Assembly (NCBI GenBank): GCA_937905825.1
Contig: CALCXM010000059.1
Span: 50,833-114,832, forward strand
From: an uncultured bacterium
Lineage (GTDB): Bacteria; Planctomycetota; UBA1135; GCA-002686595
Direction of reading: 5' to 3'
DNA: 64,000 nt
The notes below the pieces were generated by a model. That model was not told the DNA's origin. It saw nothing but the letters and a program-made list of their open reading frames with translations, and searched no databases. Positions 27,560 through 35,853 of the stretch are shown here, one piece after another. Within the stretch, counting starts at the first letter, position 1; every line of letters starts with the position of its first letter. Made by a program: the position numbers and the translations under genes.

Positions 27560-30500
27560 ATGAGTCACCCACCTAGACAGGACAAGCGTCCCGAGCTGCC
27601 CACGATTCCCGGGTACATTCTCGAGCGCGAACTCGGACGCGGAACCTCGGGAGTGGTGTACCAAGCGACGCAAGTCTCCGTGAACCGCAAGGTGGCCTTG
27701 AAGGTGATGCACACGGGCCTCGGGGCGAATGGGCGCTCGATTCGACGCCTGCAGCGCGAAGCGCGCATCGCCGCTCACCTCGCGCACCCCAGCTTGATCG
27801 CCGCCATCGACATGGGGCAATCCGGCCAACACTGGTGGTTCGCGATGGAACTCGTGCAAGGCCCGACCTTGGCAGAACGCTTGGAGAAGGGCGGACGCCT
27901 AGCGGAGAAGGAAGCCCTGCGCATCTTCATCCAACTCAGCGACGCCCTGCAGCACGCCAGCGAGAAAGGGGTGGTGCATCGCGACGTGAAGCCCGCCAAC
28001 ATCTTGCTCGAGCGCCCGGACTTTCCGCGCCTGGTGGATCTGGGCCTAGCGCGCATCGAAGACGATCCGCTTTTGACGCGCACGGGCTCGACCCTCGGCA
28101 CGCCCCATTACATCAGCCCCGAGCAGGCCCGCGATCCCTCGGTCGCCGATGTGCGCAGCGACATCTGGTCCCTGGGGGCCACGCTCTTTCACACGGTCTG
28201 CGGTAAGCCTCCCTTTGCGGGGAGCTCCACCGCCGAGATCCTCTCTTCGGTGTTGTATGGGGCCATTCCCGATCCAGCGGAGTTGCGACCAGAGTTGAGC
28301 AAGGGACTCACTTTGATTCTGCGCAAGTGTCTCTCGCGGGATCCCAACTTGCGCTACTTCGCTCCCGCCGAACTCAAGGCCGACCTGCAGCGTGTGCTCG
28401 ATCACCGCGCCCCGCAGATCAACCGCCGGGCGCTTGAACCCTTGGACCCGACTCGGCGCCCGAGTGTTTCCCTGGCCGCCGGCATCGGCGCCGTCGTTTG
28501 CCTCGGCTTGCTGGTGGCGATCGTCCTGTGGGCCCGGGGCGAACGCGATGCGAGGGGCGGGACCGAAGCAGCTACGCAGCAATCTGTCTTGCCTTGGGCG
28601 CCCTTGATTCGTTTCAACGAGCACTACCGGGATGGCCAGGGCTCCCTGGCCGCGGCCTTCGCGGAGCTCTCGGAACTCGAGCCGCGCGTGCCCAAGCACG
28701 AACAGGCCCAATGGGAGGCGGCGCATTCCATGCTCAAGCGCCGCTTGCAATCCGAACTCGGCGACTTTTGGGCAGAGACCAGCAAGGACCTCAGCGAACG
28801 GCTCAAGGCCAGTGAGTTCGATTGGGTCGAGAAGCGCTTGGACCAAGGGTTGGCGCAATCTCTGCTGCGCTTGACCGGCTTCACTCCCGAGAGCTTGCCA
28901 CGCAAAATCGACCGCGAGAGCTTTCGCCGTCGAACGGAGTCGGAGCGCCTGCGCCTCGACGCAAATCGCGAGGACGCCATGGCGGCCGCCGTGGCCGGTC
29001 TCGAGCGCTACGTGCGCGGCAGCATCTTGCCCAAGGTGGACCGTTCGAAACGCAGCGGCGACTGGAGTGAAGCGCGTGCCCTGGCCGGTGCGGATGTGGG
29101 GGAGTTCTGGGTGAGCTCCGGCGCGAATCTCAAGGGCTTGGACCGCCGCCAATTGCGCACGCAGCTGGCTCCCCTGCAAGCTGAACTAGACGCCCAGGTG
29201 AAGCACTTGGAGGAAGCTTGGGCCAAGTTGGACGGAAGCACCTTGCTCACCCAAGTGCAAGGCCTTGCGGCACGCGCCCAGCTCGCCCTGCGCGGTGGTG
29301 CGGGGGTTCAAGTGTTGGACGCCTTCGGCCGTGACTTCGATCAATTGCTAGCCGGGCATGGGCTCGATCGTTCGCAACTGGCGGCGGCCCCCGTGCATCA
29401 TTCCCTCGACGAGTTCCGCGAGCGCCGTAGTGAGTTGGAAGACCGCGCCGATGAGATCGCCGCGGAGCGCGGCAAGGAATTGCTGGCGAGCCTCGACGGC
29501 TTGGCCAAGGACTTCTTGCTGCGCAGGGATTACGAAGGCCTGTCCGCCTTCTGGAGAGCTCATGAGTCCGAGCCGGTGCTCGCTTCCCTCGAGGACCAAC
29601 TAGCCATACGCTTGGAAGGGGCCCGTGAACTGCTCGAGTTCCTGCAGACGGCAGCGCTCGGGATCAAGCGCAAGGGCGGCGCTCGCGTCTCCTTGCCCGA
29701 AGGTGCCATCAAGGTCCCGGGCACCGTGCTGTTGCGTGGAGAGCCCCTCGAGGTTGGCTTCCGTCTGATGATCAGCGGCTCGGCCACGACCGACTACCTG
29801 CTGCGCGGCAACCGCGCCTCCCCCGGCAAGATCCTGGATCCACGGGCCGTCGAACAGTTCGCCATGGAGGGGGCGGCCTTGAGCTCCGAGGAGGGCTTGC
29901 CGCTGCAGCGCGCGCTCTTTCGCTATCACGAAGGAGACATCGCAGGTGCCCGGGAGTTGCTCTCCGAGGCGGACTTGCAAAGTGGCGATTTGATTCTGCA
30001 CGACCTCGGCGTGCGAGTTTCCAAGCAATTGGGCCAGGAACAGGAAGTGCGCCGCATGCGGCGCGTGCACGCCAGTCGCGAAGTGGAACGGCTGATCGGG
30101 CGCGACTCCGCACCGCTTCCCGACAAGGAACGGGCGGTGCACATTGGCCGCTTGTTGCGGGAGTATCGAGACGTGATCGACACCAACACTCAATTGGTCT
30201 TGACTCGCACGCGCGCTGGCTTGACTCGCGTTCTACCGCCGTCGACCTTGAAAGACTTCGACGAGCGCTACGCTCCTCAAGAGTTGGAGTTTCCCCAGTA
30301 CGGCCGCGTGCGCATGGCCTTTCATTTCGACCGGACGGAGATCCTCAACTGGTCCACGGGGGAGTGGTTCTACACGGGAGCTCAAGGTTGGCTGGGCAGC
30401 ACGTCGGCGAGCGTTGAGGAACTGGGCAACAGTCGTGGGCCACGTTTGGAACTGTCCGATCCGCTGCTGCCCGAGACGGGCATCTTCGAAGTTCAAGTTC

Positions 30501-30877
30501 GATTCCTGCAACCGGCCGGGGCGGACCCGGTCATGCTCGCGGTTTCGACCATGGGCTACCATGCCGTCTTCACGGGCCGCACACTGACCGACTCCCCGCG
30601 CTTCTTGTGTGACACCACCGACCTGATCGACGTGGGCCGCCGCGCGCGCGCTGGGGAGGGCAGCGAGTTCGAAGGCTTCGAACCGGGCAGGGAGCATCAA
30701 CTGGTCCTGCGCATCTCCAAAGCCAGCGGCAAGGTTTCTGCTTGGGTCGATGGTGAACCCGTTGAAACCCACCACCGCCAACCCCCAAGGGCAGACGCCG
30801 GCCCGCTTCAATTGATGATCCGCTCGTTGGAACCGATTGAGCTGCGCAAGGTCCAGATCGAAGCGGGCCGCCGCTAG
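27560..30877 (+). CDS. membrane Ser/Thr protein kinase with large periplasmic region and LamG/DUF1080-like end
   Basis: A 1105-residue kinase. The kinase domain covers residues 19-285: LGRGTSGVVYQA, Lys48 in VALKVM, VHRDVKPANILL (139-150), DLG (160-162), SPEQ and SDIWSLG. A single membrane helix lies at about 303-325. Residues 330-720 are charged and helical. The last 230 residues look like a concanavalin-type (DUF1080/LamG) sandwich, ending in SGKVSAWVDGEPV and ELRKVQIEAG. The kinase should be cytoplasmic with the sandwich outside, perhaps as a carbohydrate or wall sensor. The FHA-containing sigma-54 activator is directly upstream, which suggests one signalling unit. The kinase's own substrates are unknown. 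Confidence 0.85.
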   Translation: MSHPPRQDKRPELPTIPGYILERELGRGTSGVVYQATQVSVNRKVALKVMHTGLGANGRSIRRLQREARIAAHLAHPSLIAAIDMGQSGQHWWFAMELVQGPTLAERLEKGGRLAEKEALRIFIQLSDALQHASEKGVVHRDVKPANILLERPDFPRLVDLGLARIEDDPLLTRTGSTLGTPHYISPEQARDPSVADVRSDIWSLGATLFHTVCGKPPFAGSSTAEILSSVLYGAIPDPAELRPELSKGLTLILRKCLSRDPNLRYFAPAELKADLQRVLDHRAPQINRRALEPLDPTRRPSVSLAAGIGAVVCLGLLVAIVLWARGERDARGGTEAATQQSVLPWAPLIRFNEHYRDGQGSLAAAFAELSELEPRVPKHEQAQWEAAHSMLKRRLQSELGDFWAETSKDLSERLKASEFDWVEKRLDQGLAQSLLRLTGFTPESLPRKIDRESFRRRTESERLRLDANREDAMAAAVAGLERYVRGSILPKVDRSKRSGDWSEARALAGADVGEFWVSSGANLKGLDRRQLRTQLAPLQAELDAQVKHLEEAWAKLDGSTLLTQVQGLAARAQLALRGGAGVQVLDAFGRDFDQLLAGHGLDRSQLAAAPVHHSLDEFRERRSELEDRADEIAAERGKELLASLDGLAKDFLLRRDYEGLSAFWRAHESEPVLASLEDQLAIRLEGARELLEFLQTAALGIKRKGGARVSLPEGAIKVPGTVLLRGEPLEVGFRLMISGSATTDYLLRGNRASPGKILDPRAVEQFAMEGAALSSEEGLPLQRALFRYHEGDIAGARELLSEADLQSGDLILHDLGVRVSKQLGQEQEVRRMRRVHASREVERLIGRDSAPLPDKERAVHIGRLLREYRDVIDTNTQLVLTRTRAGLTRVLPPSTLKDFDERYAPQELEFPQYGRVRMAFHFDRTEILNWSTGEWFYTGAQGWLGSTSASVEELGNSRGPRLELSDPLLPETGIFEVQVRFLQPAGADPVMLAVSTMGYHAVFTGRTLTDSPRFLCDTTDLIDVGRRARAGEGSEFEGFEPGREHQLVLRISKASGKVSAWVDGEPVETHHRQPPRADAGPLQLMIRSLEPIELRKVQIEAGRR

Positions 30878-30971
30878 AGGCCCGGCCGACAGGCGACAGG
30901 TGCGGGGCCTTGTGCACGAGAGTGAGCCCAAGCAGGCAGGCGAGGCCCTTGCCGGGCCTGCTGCCATGCGC

Positions 30972-31577
30972 TCAGGACTCCAGTTGAAAGCTGCGGGCGA
31001 TGCGCCGAGCCCGCACTAGGTTGTCCGCTGGAATCAAGTCTGCGGCGCTGTCGAAGGCGGCTTCCAATTCCTCCAAGGTCGCGCCACAACGCAAGGCGCC
31101 ACGGCAATGACTTGCGAGCTGACGATCTTGGCCAAGGGCTGCCAGAGCACAAGCTGCGAGCAATTCACGGCGGTCCGCCTGCAAGCCGGGACGTGCCAAC
31201 ACGCGGCCGTACGCGTGCTCCGCGATCCACGCGCCGAAGTCTTTGTGGTAGCCGTCGAGCAGTTCGCGCACGGTGTCCGCGCCTTTGCCGTAGATGTCGT
31301 CGAAGAGCTGGGCGCCGCGCCCCGGGTCGAGCATCGGGCTCTCGACTTCTTGCGCTGCGGGGACTCCAATCCCACCTTCTTCTTCGAGCACGCCAAAGGC
31401 TTGCACGAGCCGCGGAAAGCCGGCGAAAAGATGGGTTTGCAGAATGGCTTCGCGCCACTCGCGATCCGGTTCACCCGGCGCGGCCGAGCGCCGCAGTTCA
31501 CGCACGCAATCCCAATCACCGATCACGATGGCGGTGGAGAGCCGGACCAGTCGGTGGATTTTTGAAGAGTCGGTCAA
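30972..31577 (-). CDS. carboxymuconolactone decarboxylase (AhpD)-like protein
   Basis: A 201-residue all-helical protein. The first part has REWREAILQTHLFAGFPRLVQAF, and the second has ADRRELLAACALAALGQDRQLASHCRGALRCGATLEEL. Both are typical CMD-fold segments. The AhpD CxxC disulfide pair is not present; only the 'SHCRGALRCG' cysteines are seen. A peroxiredoxin-reducing role is therefore not supported, and a decarboxylase-like or unknown role is possible. Its ATG overlaps the stop of the phosphatidylserine decarboxylase gene by 4 bases (31574-31577), so the two are translationally coupled. Confidence 0.7.
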   Translation of the reverse strand: MTDSSKIHRLVRLSTAIVIGDWDCVRELRRSAAPGEPDREWREAILQTHLFAGFPRLVQAFGVLEEEGGIGVPAAQEVESPMLDPGRGAQLFDDIYGKGADTVRELLDGYHKDFGAWIAEHAYGRVLARPGLQADRRELLAACALAALGQDRQLASHCRGALRCGATLEELEAAFDSAADLIPADNLVRARRIARSFQLES

Positions 31578-32374
31578 CCCTTCGCACTCCAGCGAGCCAG
31601 GGCATCGCCCATTTTGATGGTCTGTTTTTCTTTCGTGCTTTCTAAGGGCTCCAATCCACCCGGGGGAGAGACGAGCACAATCGTCGAGCCCATTTCAAAG
31701 CGCGCCAACTCGGCCCCCCGTGCGAATTCCTTGCCCTTGCCAAGCGGTGCGTCCGCCCGCCGGGGAACGCCCACCACACGAATGCGTCCCACGTTCAAGG
31801 CACCGACCAGAACCAAGAAGAGCGGACCCCTCTCGGTATCCAATTGCAGGACGGCGCGCTCGTTGACAGAAAGCACTTGGCGCTTTTCCAAAACCTTGGG
31901 CGCAACCGAATGCCGCGCGCCGGCAAACCAGCGGGCTGTGGTCAGTCGTGCGTTTTCCGGGCAGTGAATGCGGTGGTAGTCCCGGGGCGAGAGGTAGACA
32001 GTCCAAGCGTGCCCGCCCTCCAGCTCCACGTTCTTGCCGACGCCACCCAGCAATTCGCGAATCGGGTAGTTGCGTCCCTTGGCCTGCACGACGCTGCCTT
32101 CCGTGATCTTGCAGATCGATTGAAAGGTCCCATCCACCGGCGATGGGATCAGTTCCGGATCCTCGACGATGGTGCGCGCTCCTGCCACCAGTTCCCGAAT
32201 GAAGAAGGCTCCCAAGCTCGGATAGATATCGAGGGGCCCGCGGGACTCTTCAACCTTGGCGCCGGTGACCTTTGCGTAGCCACGATACACGAACCCGCGC
32301 ATGCCCTTTGGAACCTTGCGATCCGCGAGCCAGCCGACGAGCAGGGAGAGCGCCATCTTGAAGGGGGTAGCCAT
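31574..32374 (-). CDS. psd: phosphatidylserine decarboxylase proenzyme
   Basis: A 266-residue proenzyme that makes phosphatidylethanolamine at the inner membrane. Key motifs are SPVDGTF (catalytic Asp region), the active-site His in YLSPRDYHRIHCP and the self-cleavage site FEMGSTIVL. In that site Ser becomes the pyruvoyl group; the usual LGST is MGST here. An N-terminal hydrophobic segment (KMALSLLVGWLADR) could anchor it. The length is close to the larger bacterial form. Its stop overlaps the start of the CMD-like gene. No phosphatidylserine synthase is in the window. Confidence 0.9.
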   Translation of the reverse strand: MATPFKMALSLLVGWLADRKVPKGMRGFVYRGYAKVTGAKVEESRGPLDIYPSLGAFFIRELVAGARTIVEDPELIPSPVDGTFQSICKITEGSVVQAKGRNYPIRELLGGVGKNVELEGGHAWTVYLSPRDYHRIHCPENARLTTARWFAGARHSVAPKVLEKRQVLSVNERAVLQLDTERGPLFLVLVGALNVGRIRVVGVPRRADAPLGKGKEFARGAELARFEMGSTIVLVSPPGGLEPLESTKEKQTIKMGDALARWSAKG

Positions 32375-32424
32375 GGGGCGCAGGATAGCGACCCGGGCCC
32401 CGGGCGGGTCAGCCCAATCCTGTT

Positions 32425-32928
32425 CTAGCGCTGATCCTCCCTGGCGCTGGCTTCAACCGTCTCCGCGGGGTTGGGCTTGTCTTGGGCGATCGTTTCCTCC
32501 TCGAACTGCCCCACTTCGTGCTCGGTGATTGGCAGCGAGTGCAAGAAGAGGACCAGGCCAGCGGCCACCACAACCAGCACAAGGCGAGCCCAGTTGGAAG
32601 GAATCCCATAGGCCGAAAGTCCCACGGTGACCAAAATCAGCCCATAGGCCTTCCACTTCGCATGCCGCGGAATCGAGCGGTCGTGATTCCACTGCCGCAG
32701 GTAGATGCCGAAAACCGGTGCTTCCAAAAGCTTGCGCCGCAGCCCGGGCGAAGACCGCGAGAAGGCTGCCATGGCCAGCAACAAGAACGGCGTCGTGGGC
32801 AAGACCGGCAGGATCGCCCCAAGCGCCGCCACTCCCGTAAGCAGCACCCCGATCCCCAACAGCAGCCAGCGCACTGGCCCGCGCGTAGGCTGGGGTGGTG
32901 GGGGAGAGTTGGGCTGATCGGTGGACAT
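32425..32928 (-). CDS. YbaN/DUF454 family inner membrane protein
   Basis: A 167-residue membrane protein. After a Pro-rich N-terminus it has a hydrophobic hairpin (WLLLGIGVLLTGVAALGAILPVLPTTP, with the family's LPVLPTTPFLLLA motif). This is followed by AFSRSSPGLRRKLLEAPVFG and two more hydrophobic segments (residues about 95-130). The C-terminus is acidic. The family is widespread, but its function is not established. It sits 50 bases upstream of psd on the same strand and may be cotranscribed with it. Confidence 0.75.
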   Translation of the reverse strand: MSTDQPNSPPPPQPTRGPVRWLLLGIGVLLTGVAALGAILPVLPTTPFLLLAMAAFSRSSPGLRRKLLEAPVFGIYLRQWNHDRSIPRHAKWKAYGLILVTVGLSAYGIPSNWARLVLVVVAAGLVLFLHSLPITEHEVGQFEEETIAQDKPNPAETVEASAREDQR

Positions 32929-33244
32929 GTTTTTCTGAGAAGCCCTCGCTCCCGCTGCCCCCTTATATCCCGCCGACCGCTATCCACAAAGCCACCCCCG
33001 TCCATCCAGTCCCCACCAGTGGCTGGATCGTTCCCTCTCCATACTTCCTCGCTTTCGCCCCGGAGAAGTGACCCCTCATGTCATCACGCGGGTGACGGCC
33101 TCCCCGATTCCCGAGCCAGCCCCGAGCTTGCCGGAGGGCGTTCTTGAGTTTCGCCTAGCTACTCTTCTATGGGCTCGGTAGACATCCGTCCCCTGGAGGG
33201 GGCGGCGCCGCTCTTCTTGAATGGCAGCCCGCGTGCCATTCGGG
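32929..33244. other. intergenic region, 316 bases
   Basis: No credible gene is seen on either strand. It must hold the promoter of the YbaN-like gene (minus strand) and the 3' flank of the ECF gene. A small imperfect hairpin near its right end overlaps the ECF stop. Confidence 0.4.
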
Positions 33245-33796
33245 CTACAATCGCGTTCCGCCTCCCTGCGCCGCCAGATCTTGGAGCGACTTCATCCCCC
33301 GCGCGCGAAGGCTCTGGGCGGAGGATGCATTCGGGCAGCCGAGGACCTGAGCGATCAATTCGAAGCTGCAGCCACAATAATCTCTGAGCATGATCGCGGT
33401 GTCCTGCCGAACCGGAATCTGCTTCCTGAGAGCGTGGATTCCCTCTCCATGTGCATTCGGGGCGGCGGGTTTGTAGATAGGCTCCGAGTTGCCAGTCGCG
33501 TCCAGTTCGGTGTGTTCATGTCGCCTCAAGTTGTTCAGCATCAGGTTCCTTGCAACCGTCAATAGCCAAGAACGGAACCGAGCGCGCTTCTCAAAACGAA
33601 GGGTGGCGTGCGAAGTGACCAAGCGCAGTCCACACTCCTGGACCAGGTCCTCGGCTTGCGTTCCCCTGGCTGAGGCGGAATGCATCTTGCTGACTCTGCT
33701 TAGCAACCAGGGCCGTTCTACCTCCATCAGCCAGCCCATGGAGTCGATGTCGCCCCCGCGGGCGGCGATCAAGCGCTCCTCATAGTTGTCACTCAT
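33245..33796 (-). CDS. ECF-family sigma factor, divergent to the surface-protein operon
   Basis: A 183-residue sigma-70 family protein. Region 2 includes RGTQAEDLVQECGLRLVTS and RFRSWLLTVARNLMLNNLRR. Region 4 is near residues 125-180 (IPVRQDTAIMLRDYCGCSFELIAQVLGCPNAS). ATG 33796 is preceded by GGAGGAGAG, a strong ribosome site, so longer in-frame readings are rejected. The gene faces away from a four-gene overlapping operon that starts 314 bases to the right. No classical zinc-binding anti-sigma gene is adjacent. It is probably the regulator of that operon and perhaps of itself. Confidence 0.8.
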   Translation of the reverse strand: MSDNYEERLIAARGGDIDSMGWLMEVERPWLLSRVSKMHSASARGTQAEDLVQECGLRLVTSHATLRFEKRARFRSWLLTVARNLMLNNLRRHEHTELDATGNSEPIYKPAAPNAHGEGIHALRKQIPVRQDTAIMLRDYCGCSFELIAQVLGCPNASSAQSLRARGMKSLQDLAAQGGGTRL

Positions 33797-34110
33797 GCTC
33801 TCTCCTCCGGTGGATTCTTCCCCTGATGGATGCATCTGGAACCAGAATCGGGCGCAGAATCCACAGTATCTTGTCATTCGCATGGCGGATTCGCGAGCCA
33901 CTCGGCACTTGGGAGTGCTGTTGATCCTCCCCAAATGGGAGCGAACTTTGGGGACTTCCTAGGGGGTGCAGGAGGCGGATCCGTTGAAGTTCCGATCTTC
34001 CATGGGAGTCCTGGCAGCGTGCTCGTGCGTGCAGGGGGGAGCCCCAGGTGATCTGCCCCTCCGAAGTGATTGTCTTGACTGGGAGGCGTCGAATCCTATC
34101 CTTACAAACT
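33797..34110. other. divergent promoter region, 314 bases
   Basis: This lies between the ECF gene and the four-gene operon. It contains the promoter-like pair at 34075-34102 for the rightward operon, and should contain the ECF gene's own promoter on the other strand. No gene is seen. Confidence 0.45.
34075..34102 (+). promoter_or_regulatory. sigma-70-like promoter just before the operon's first ATG
   Basis: TTGACT (34075-34080) and TATCCT (34097-34102) are 16 bases apart. The ATG at 34111 begins only 8 bases after the -10 box. If used, the transcript would be essentially leaderless. Confidence 0.4.
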
Positions 34111-34677
34111 ATGAGGAGGACTCCGAACCAGCCTGCAACTCATTTCGCGCAGCCTCCGAAAGGAGTCGCGGAGCGGCTTGCGATTTGGGGTGGGGCCGAT
34201 GCCTTCGGAGAGATTTGCCGGGCGGTCGTGCGAGAGCAGGGAGTGCTGGTGGAGGAGTCTGCGCTCATGGAAGAGGCCCTGGCACGCATAGCGGCCTCCC
34301 TTGATCGTGACAGGGAGACCTCTGATTTCCAAAAAGAGGACCTTTCCAAGATTGCGCTCCAGGCCATCACAGAGATTCTGCGACGGGACCACCAGCGGCT
34401 GATCGCGGGAGAAGCCGGGGCCCGTGCCGGCAGCACCCGCGACGAGTTTGTCGTCCAAGCGTTGGGCTTCCATCCCGATGAAGCACATCGTGTGGCGGTT
34501 CGGTTCAATTCCCTTAGCCTGAGGACTAGGCGAGCGTTCTTTGACGTCCTGATCGACCACATCCCCCCGAGCGAAGTCGTTCAACGAGAGGAGGCTTGGC
34601 CGAGTGCTCGCGCACTGGTGAAGGATCTGTACGCGGCTATACTTCATTTGCGCGGGTCGGAGCCGAACTCCCTATGA
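34111..34677 (+). CDS. hypothetical helical protein, first gene of the ECF-linked operon
   Basis: I do not recognise this 188-residue protein. It is soluble, charged and predicted helical. One stretch, VRFNSLSLRTRRAFFDVLID followed by HIPPSEVVQ, looks faintly like the 'Lp.r.R.af.l...g.s..EIa' core of sigma region 4, but is too degenerate to call. No signal peptide or membrane segment is seen. ATG 34111 was chosen because a promoter-like pair lies directly before it. Its stop overlaps the next gene's ATG (34674-34677). Given its place beside an ECF factor and lack of other identity, a role in regulating that factor is possible but unproven. Confidence 0.6.
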   Translation: MRRTPNQPATHFAQPPKGVAERLAIWGGADAFGEICRAVVREQGVLVEESALMEEALARIAASLDRDRETSDFQKEDLSKIALQAITEILRRDHQRLIAGEAGARAGSTRDEFVVQALGFHPDEAHRVAVRFNSLSLRTRRAFFDVLIDHIPPSEVVQREEAWPSARALVKDLYAAILHLRGSEPNSL

Positions 34678-35654
34678 GCCAGTCGAATAAGGATGAACCC
34701 AGGATGGGAGCTTCGCCCGATCGGGACAAGTATGGCCCAGAGTTGATCGGGCTCCTTGCGGAACTAGGTGCACAGGAGGAGCGAACGCTGCTCACGGATC
34801 TTTCCGCATGGCGCGCCCCAGATCGATTGAAGCCCGAAGACCTCCTGCAGGCTGGATCCCCTTGGTTGTCTAGCCTGGAGAAGCACATCCTAGCGGTCCA
34901 CCGGGATGAGTTGGGGCTACTGCTGCTTGACGCTTGCGTTCGAAAGTTCATGGGGTCTCAACGTGTTGGAGGAGCACCTTTCTGGAATCCTCTCGATCGT
35001 GAGGACCCCAGAGTTTTTGAGGACGAGGCTGCGTGGCGAAGTGAATTGCTGAGAGTGAGAAGACTTTTGCTCGGCACTCATGAGTTGACGGACCCCTTAG
35101 ATCTGGTTGACCTCCTCCTAAGCCCCGGCGGTGACTCGCGCCTCAGCCTTCTCCGGATAGCACGGGCGGGGTTTGTTGTCCGACCGTCTGAAACGCTTTC
35201 CATGTACTTGGCGCACGGGGCAGAGGCAATGGGAGATTTCGAGGAGGCCGTTCGGCGATTCAGGGGCGTCTACGAGGAACCTTGCAACTACAGAAATCGC
35301 CTAGTCGCGGCCGGGGATTTGGCACGTCTTGCCGAGGCTGAGGGGCGCTACGCTGCGGCTACGCAGTGGTATGAGGGTGCGGCCACCGGGGAGGAGTTGT
35401 ACTCTGTTTTTGCTGGCTCCTGGTTGTTCATGTCCCTGCGCAGTTGCGACGGCGAAGCTTGGAAGCGGGCCTCTCACGAAGTTGCCATGAGGTACCCCCC
35501 CTCAGATCCCTCCTTCGATAGCTACTGTCGCCAGCTCAGGGCACGACGGTTCGCTGGTGCCTGGGACTTTAGCGCTCGAGCAAAAAAACTTGTCCGGTCA
35601 ATCGATCCGGGAGAATCCGAACATGTACAGAAGCTCCATGCCGTACTCCTTTAG
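34674..35654 (+). CDS. hypothetical TPR-like cytoplasmic protein
   Basis: A 326-residue protein with no signal peptide. Residues 200-270 form TPR-like helix pairs (AHGAEAMGDFEEAVRRFRGVY, LARLAEAEGRYAAATQWYEGAA). The N-terminal half is charged and helical, with no family I can name. ATG 34674 overlaps the previous stop, so the two genes are coupled. Its 3' end overlaps the next small gene by 32 bases in another frame. Codon choice (AGA, AGG, TTT and ATA appear) looks less GC-biased than in the housekeeping genes here, which could mean acquisition by transfer. It probably acts as a scaffold or adaptor; function unknown. Confidence 0.65.
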   Translation: MSQSNKDEPRMGASPDRDKYGPELIGLLAELGAQEERTLLTDLSAWRAPDRLKPEDLLQAGSPWLSSLEKHILAVHRDELGLLLLDACVRKFMGSQRVGGAPFWNPLDREDPRVFEDEAAWRSELLRVRRLLLGTHELTDPLDLVDLLLSPGGDSRLSLLRIARAGFVVRPSETLSMYLAHGAEAMGDFEEAVRRFRGVYEEPCNYRNRLVAAGDLARLAEAEGRYAAATQWYEGAATGEELYSVFAGSWLFMSLRSCDGEAWKRASHEVAMRYPPSDPSFDSYCRQLRARRFAGAWDFSARAKKLVRSIDPGESEHVQKLHAVLL

Positions 35655-35853
35655 GTCACGGCTAGTGATCGCTGTCCTCGCTACCGTAGCGGCCGGGATT
35701 TTCGGGCCCGTGGTGCTCGGGAGTTCCAGCGCTACTCCCGTTCCTGCCAATCGAAAAGCGGCGGCATTCGGAGGTGGGGCGGGCGTGAATCCACACGCCA
35801 TCGCCAAAGGGAGACTCGCCGCGACAATCAGCGCACCGCAACTGCTCCCATAA
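35623..35853 (+). CDS. small exported or membrane-anchored peptide
   Basis: A 76-residue product. It has a basic start (MYRSSMPYSFRSR), a hydrophobic segment (LVIAVLATVAAGIFGPVVLG), and a Ser/Ala/Pro-rich tail with AFGGGAGVNPHAIAKG. There are no cysteines and no known family. It overlaps the upstream TPR-like gene by 32 bases and the downstream gene by one base (TAATG), an arrangement that argues it is translated. It could be a secreted peptide, a small membrane subunit, or a leader coupling translation into the big surface-protein gene. Confidence 0.5.
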   Translation: MYRSSMPYSFRSRLVIAVLATVAAGIFGPVVLGSSSATPVPANRKAAAFGGGAGVNPHAIAKGRLAATISAPQLLP

